Positions 62,387 through 64,000 of a stretch of 64,000 bases of DNA are shown here, in pieces (position 1 is the stretch's first letter; the number at the start of each line of letters is the position of its first letter). The notes under the pieces are model-generated. The model did no database searches, was not told where the DNA came from, and saw only the letters and a list, made by a program, of their open reading frames with translations. The DNA comes from Clostridium sp. (GTDB lineage: Bacteria > Bacillota_I > Bacilli_A > Acholeplasmatales > Anaeroplasmataceae). Location of the stretch: NCBI GenBank assembly GCA_022010015.1, contig CP091735.1:434001-498000 (forward strand), in the 5' to 3' direction. The position numbers and the translations under genes are program-made.

Positions 62387-63805
62387 TCTTCAAAAAGCTC
62401 CTTTCTAAATTCCTTAATTGTATAGTCCTTATTCAGATAATAAATACATCCATTTTTCCTTTGAAGAACAATTATTATTATAAAAACACAACATTTTTTT
62501 ATATCACTTTCTTTAAACTCCTCAGTATCTAGAATATATCTATTTGTAGTTATCCTATTATTAGTTATCTTTAAACCATCAACCATATTAATAATAATCT
62601 CAGCTGCTTCCTTATTAGAAGAATTATTAATAAGCTCATTATTATCTATTATAGTGCTTTTTAACAATTCCCGAATTATTCAAATCATAGCCACCTACTC
62701 TAATTCCACAATAAAGATTATTTTTTTAATTAGATTATTTGCTACAATATTATTGTATGTATAATAGCCTTGAACCTTTTCTTCAGAGCCAACTTCTATC
62801 CCATATTGAGAATTTGAGATGTAATTATTATCTATTAATGAATCTTTTGCTCCATCAATATAAATACCGGCACAATAATCATATTTAGACTTTGAACCTA
62901 TAACATAATTGCCAGCTGCAATACATTTCCTTGGTTGATCATATTCTTTATCATTACAATAACCAAAATTACCTGAAAAATCAATACCTATATTACTATT
63001 ATTTTTCTAAAATATTATTAAATACATAAATGCTATAACAATTACTAGCTATACTTATAGCCTCGGAATAGCCTAATTTATTATTATATATTTTATTATT
63101 ATAAACAATAATATTATTAATAGCATATTCGCTATCCTCACCAATTAATAATATGGCATTTGCTCCATAATTTTTCATCCTTTTCTTTTGATGTATTAAT
63201 ATTATGAATAATATTATCTCTTATAATTATATGATTTTGCCTTCCACCATACATTCTTATTGCTATAGCATTTTTAGCCTTAATATTAGCAAATTCAATT
63301 CCTTCTATTATTAAATACTGAGCTTTTTTTCTTCTATTGTCATTAAGGCATATTCACCATCAATAGCATATTCTTTTTATATATTTTTATTATTTGATGT
63401 TAAACATACCTTTTCATTTGGATAATTTCTAATTGTAATAAAATCATCAATGCTTCCGCTTAAATCAATGCTAATTCCTTCATTTAAAACATAAGTTCCT
63501 TCTCTTAAATAAAGAACATAACCTGGCTTAAGCAAATTTATGGCATCATAAATATTGGCTTCGTTATCTATTTCACCATTACCAATACCACTTGGTGAGG
63601 CATAAATCTCCTTTTTATATTGCTCATCATTAAATTCTAAATATTTTTTTAAATGAATCATCCGTATTATAGCTATCTCTAATATATTTCTCACTATATT
63701 TTTTTCTAATGATTTTTGTTTCATATTCTATTTTAGTTTCATCTTTACTACAAGAGCATAAGAAAAAAATATAAAAATATCATTATATAAATAATTCTTT
63801 TTCAT
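62383..63805 (-). CDS. Parallel beta-helix lipoprotein, pectate-lyase-like (PL9-type)
   Basis: Lipoprotein of about 465 residues: MKKNYLYNDIFIFF, then lipobox FLCSCSKDE. EIYASPSGIGNGEIDNEANI then YDAINLLKPGYVLYLREGTY and ITIRNYPNEKVCLTSNN are the start of PL9/right-handed beta-helix pectate lyases; helix rungs follow (IIVYNNKIYNNKLGYSEAIS, GIYIDGAKDSLIDNNYISNS, GLKITNNRITTNRYILD). GGAGGAG before ATG. About twelve breaks. Coupled to the nitroreductase by overlap. Confidence 0.8.
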
Positions 63806-63869
63806 AGCTCCTCCTATTTTTTTCTTTTTAGATTATTATATAATATTAAAATCATTTTTTTAAAGTACA

Positions 63870-63913
63870 AAAAAGAAAAAGAACCTTGGTTGAGAATTCC
63901 AAGGTTCCTTCTT
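63870..63913 (-). terminator. Terminator after rpsI
   Basis: Stem GAACCTTGG/CCAAGGTTC (63881-63907) with TTTTTCTTTTTT on the minus strand. Confidence 0.88.
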
Positions 63914-63960
63914 TTATTAATCCATAATGAATATTTGCATTTAAATAAACTGTATAATAA

Positions 63961-64000
63961 TTAACGCTTAGAGAATTGAGGTGCTCTACGAGCTTTCTTA
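63961..64000 (-). CDS. rpsI: 30S ribosomal protein S9 (C-terminal end only)
   Basis: The last 13 codons before the window edge read KKARRAPQFSKR and stop (TAA at 63961-63963), the nearly invariant C-terminal tail of S9 that reaches the P-site tRNA. The terminator downstream marks the end of the probable rplM-rpsI operon. Confidence 0.93.
   Translation of the reverse strand, partial: KKARRAPQFSKR

Noticed and set aside
1..64000. Mycoplasma-type code with TGA as Trp
   Set aside because: Trp is TGG in conserved positions (nusG, metI, tkt, rpoB) and TGA terminates nusG, tnpA and marR. Internal TGA codons are explained by homopolymer frame breaks.
1..64000. CRISPR array
   Set aside because: No evenly spaced near-identical repeats with unique spacers. 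The only tandem array (43195-43395) is in frame and encodes protein repeats.
1..64000. tRNA or rRNA genes
   Set aside because: I saw no stretch with tRNA-like arms or conserved rRNA sequence; most spacers are short and AT-rich.

Overview
The window is chromosomal DNA of a very AT-rich, low-GC Bacillota. The gene order around cysS-mrnC-rlmB-sigma-rpmG-secE-nusG and rplK-rplA-rplJ-rplL-ybxB-rpoB is that of Bacilli. A Met T-box, an L10 leader, YebC, PyrR and MetNIQ, with pectin-degrading enzymes and an acyl-CoA dehydratase module, suggest a host- or gut-associated member of the Erysipelotrichia/Tenericutes-like side of the phylum; that placement is inference. Trp is TGG and TGA ends genes (nusG, marR, tnpA), so the standard bacterial code applies, not the Mycoplasma code.

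A caveat governs the whole window. Most genes, including essential ones (rpoB, rplL, nusG, secE, cysS, tkt), are broken by extra bases in A or T runs, often runs of seven. Deleting one or two bases restores the expected protein. I read this mainly as residual homopolymer error in an unpolished long-read assembly, so broken genes are annotated as single CDSs over their full span, and 'corrected' translations below mean after such repair.

Layout. 1-6.3 kb: rpoB, ybxB, rplL, rplJ, rplA and rplK on the minus strand with L10 and L1 leader elements. 6.4-12.5 kb: an accessory block splitting the usual nusG-rplK junction, with a secreted protein, two ABC ATPase/permease pairs, a DUF4097-like protein and a small membrane protein. 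12.5-20.3 kb: nusG, secE, rpmG, a SigH-like sigma factor, rlmB, a P-type ATPase with an unusual extracytoplasmic repeat domain, mrnC and cysS. 20.3-22.1 kb: a GLUG-repeat lipoprotein. 22.1-28.7 kb: an Rhs/YD-repeat toxin-tip island with two tips, two putative immunity proteins and an IS607-family element, bounded by a diverged direct repeat of about 130 bp. 28.7-33.5 kb (plus strand): a double-domain acyl-CoA dehydratase activase, a dehydratase-like partner and a small Crp-like regulator. 33.5-36.3 kb: metQ, metI, metN behind a Met T-box. 36.3-43.9 kb: pyrR, yebC, an XRE/membrane protein pair, an M3 peptidase, transketolase and small proteins. 44.0-46.3 kb: a two-component system. 46.6-49.1 kb: a GH28 pectinase and a DUF368 (PopT-type) transporter sharing an upstream sequence. 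49.2-50.7 kb: an IS110 element with a likely bridge RNA region. 50.8-54.5 kb: a MarR-controlled heterodimeric ABC exporter. 54.6-60.0 kb: surface proteins, aldo/keto reductase, DUF1292 protein, uppP, cardiolipin synthase. 60.0-63.8 kb: flavin reductase-like protein, iron alcohol dehydrogenase, nitroreductase, pectate-lyase-like lipoprotein. The window ends inside rpsI.

The accessory areas of most interest are the Rhs island, the duplicated ABC block between rplK and nusG, and the P-type ATPase with a repeat domain outside the membrane.
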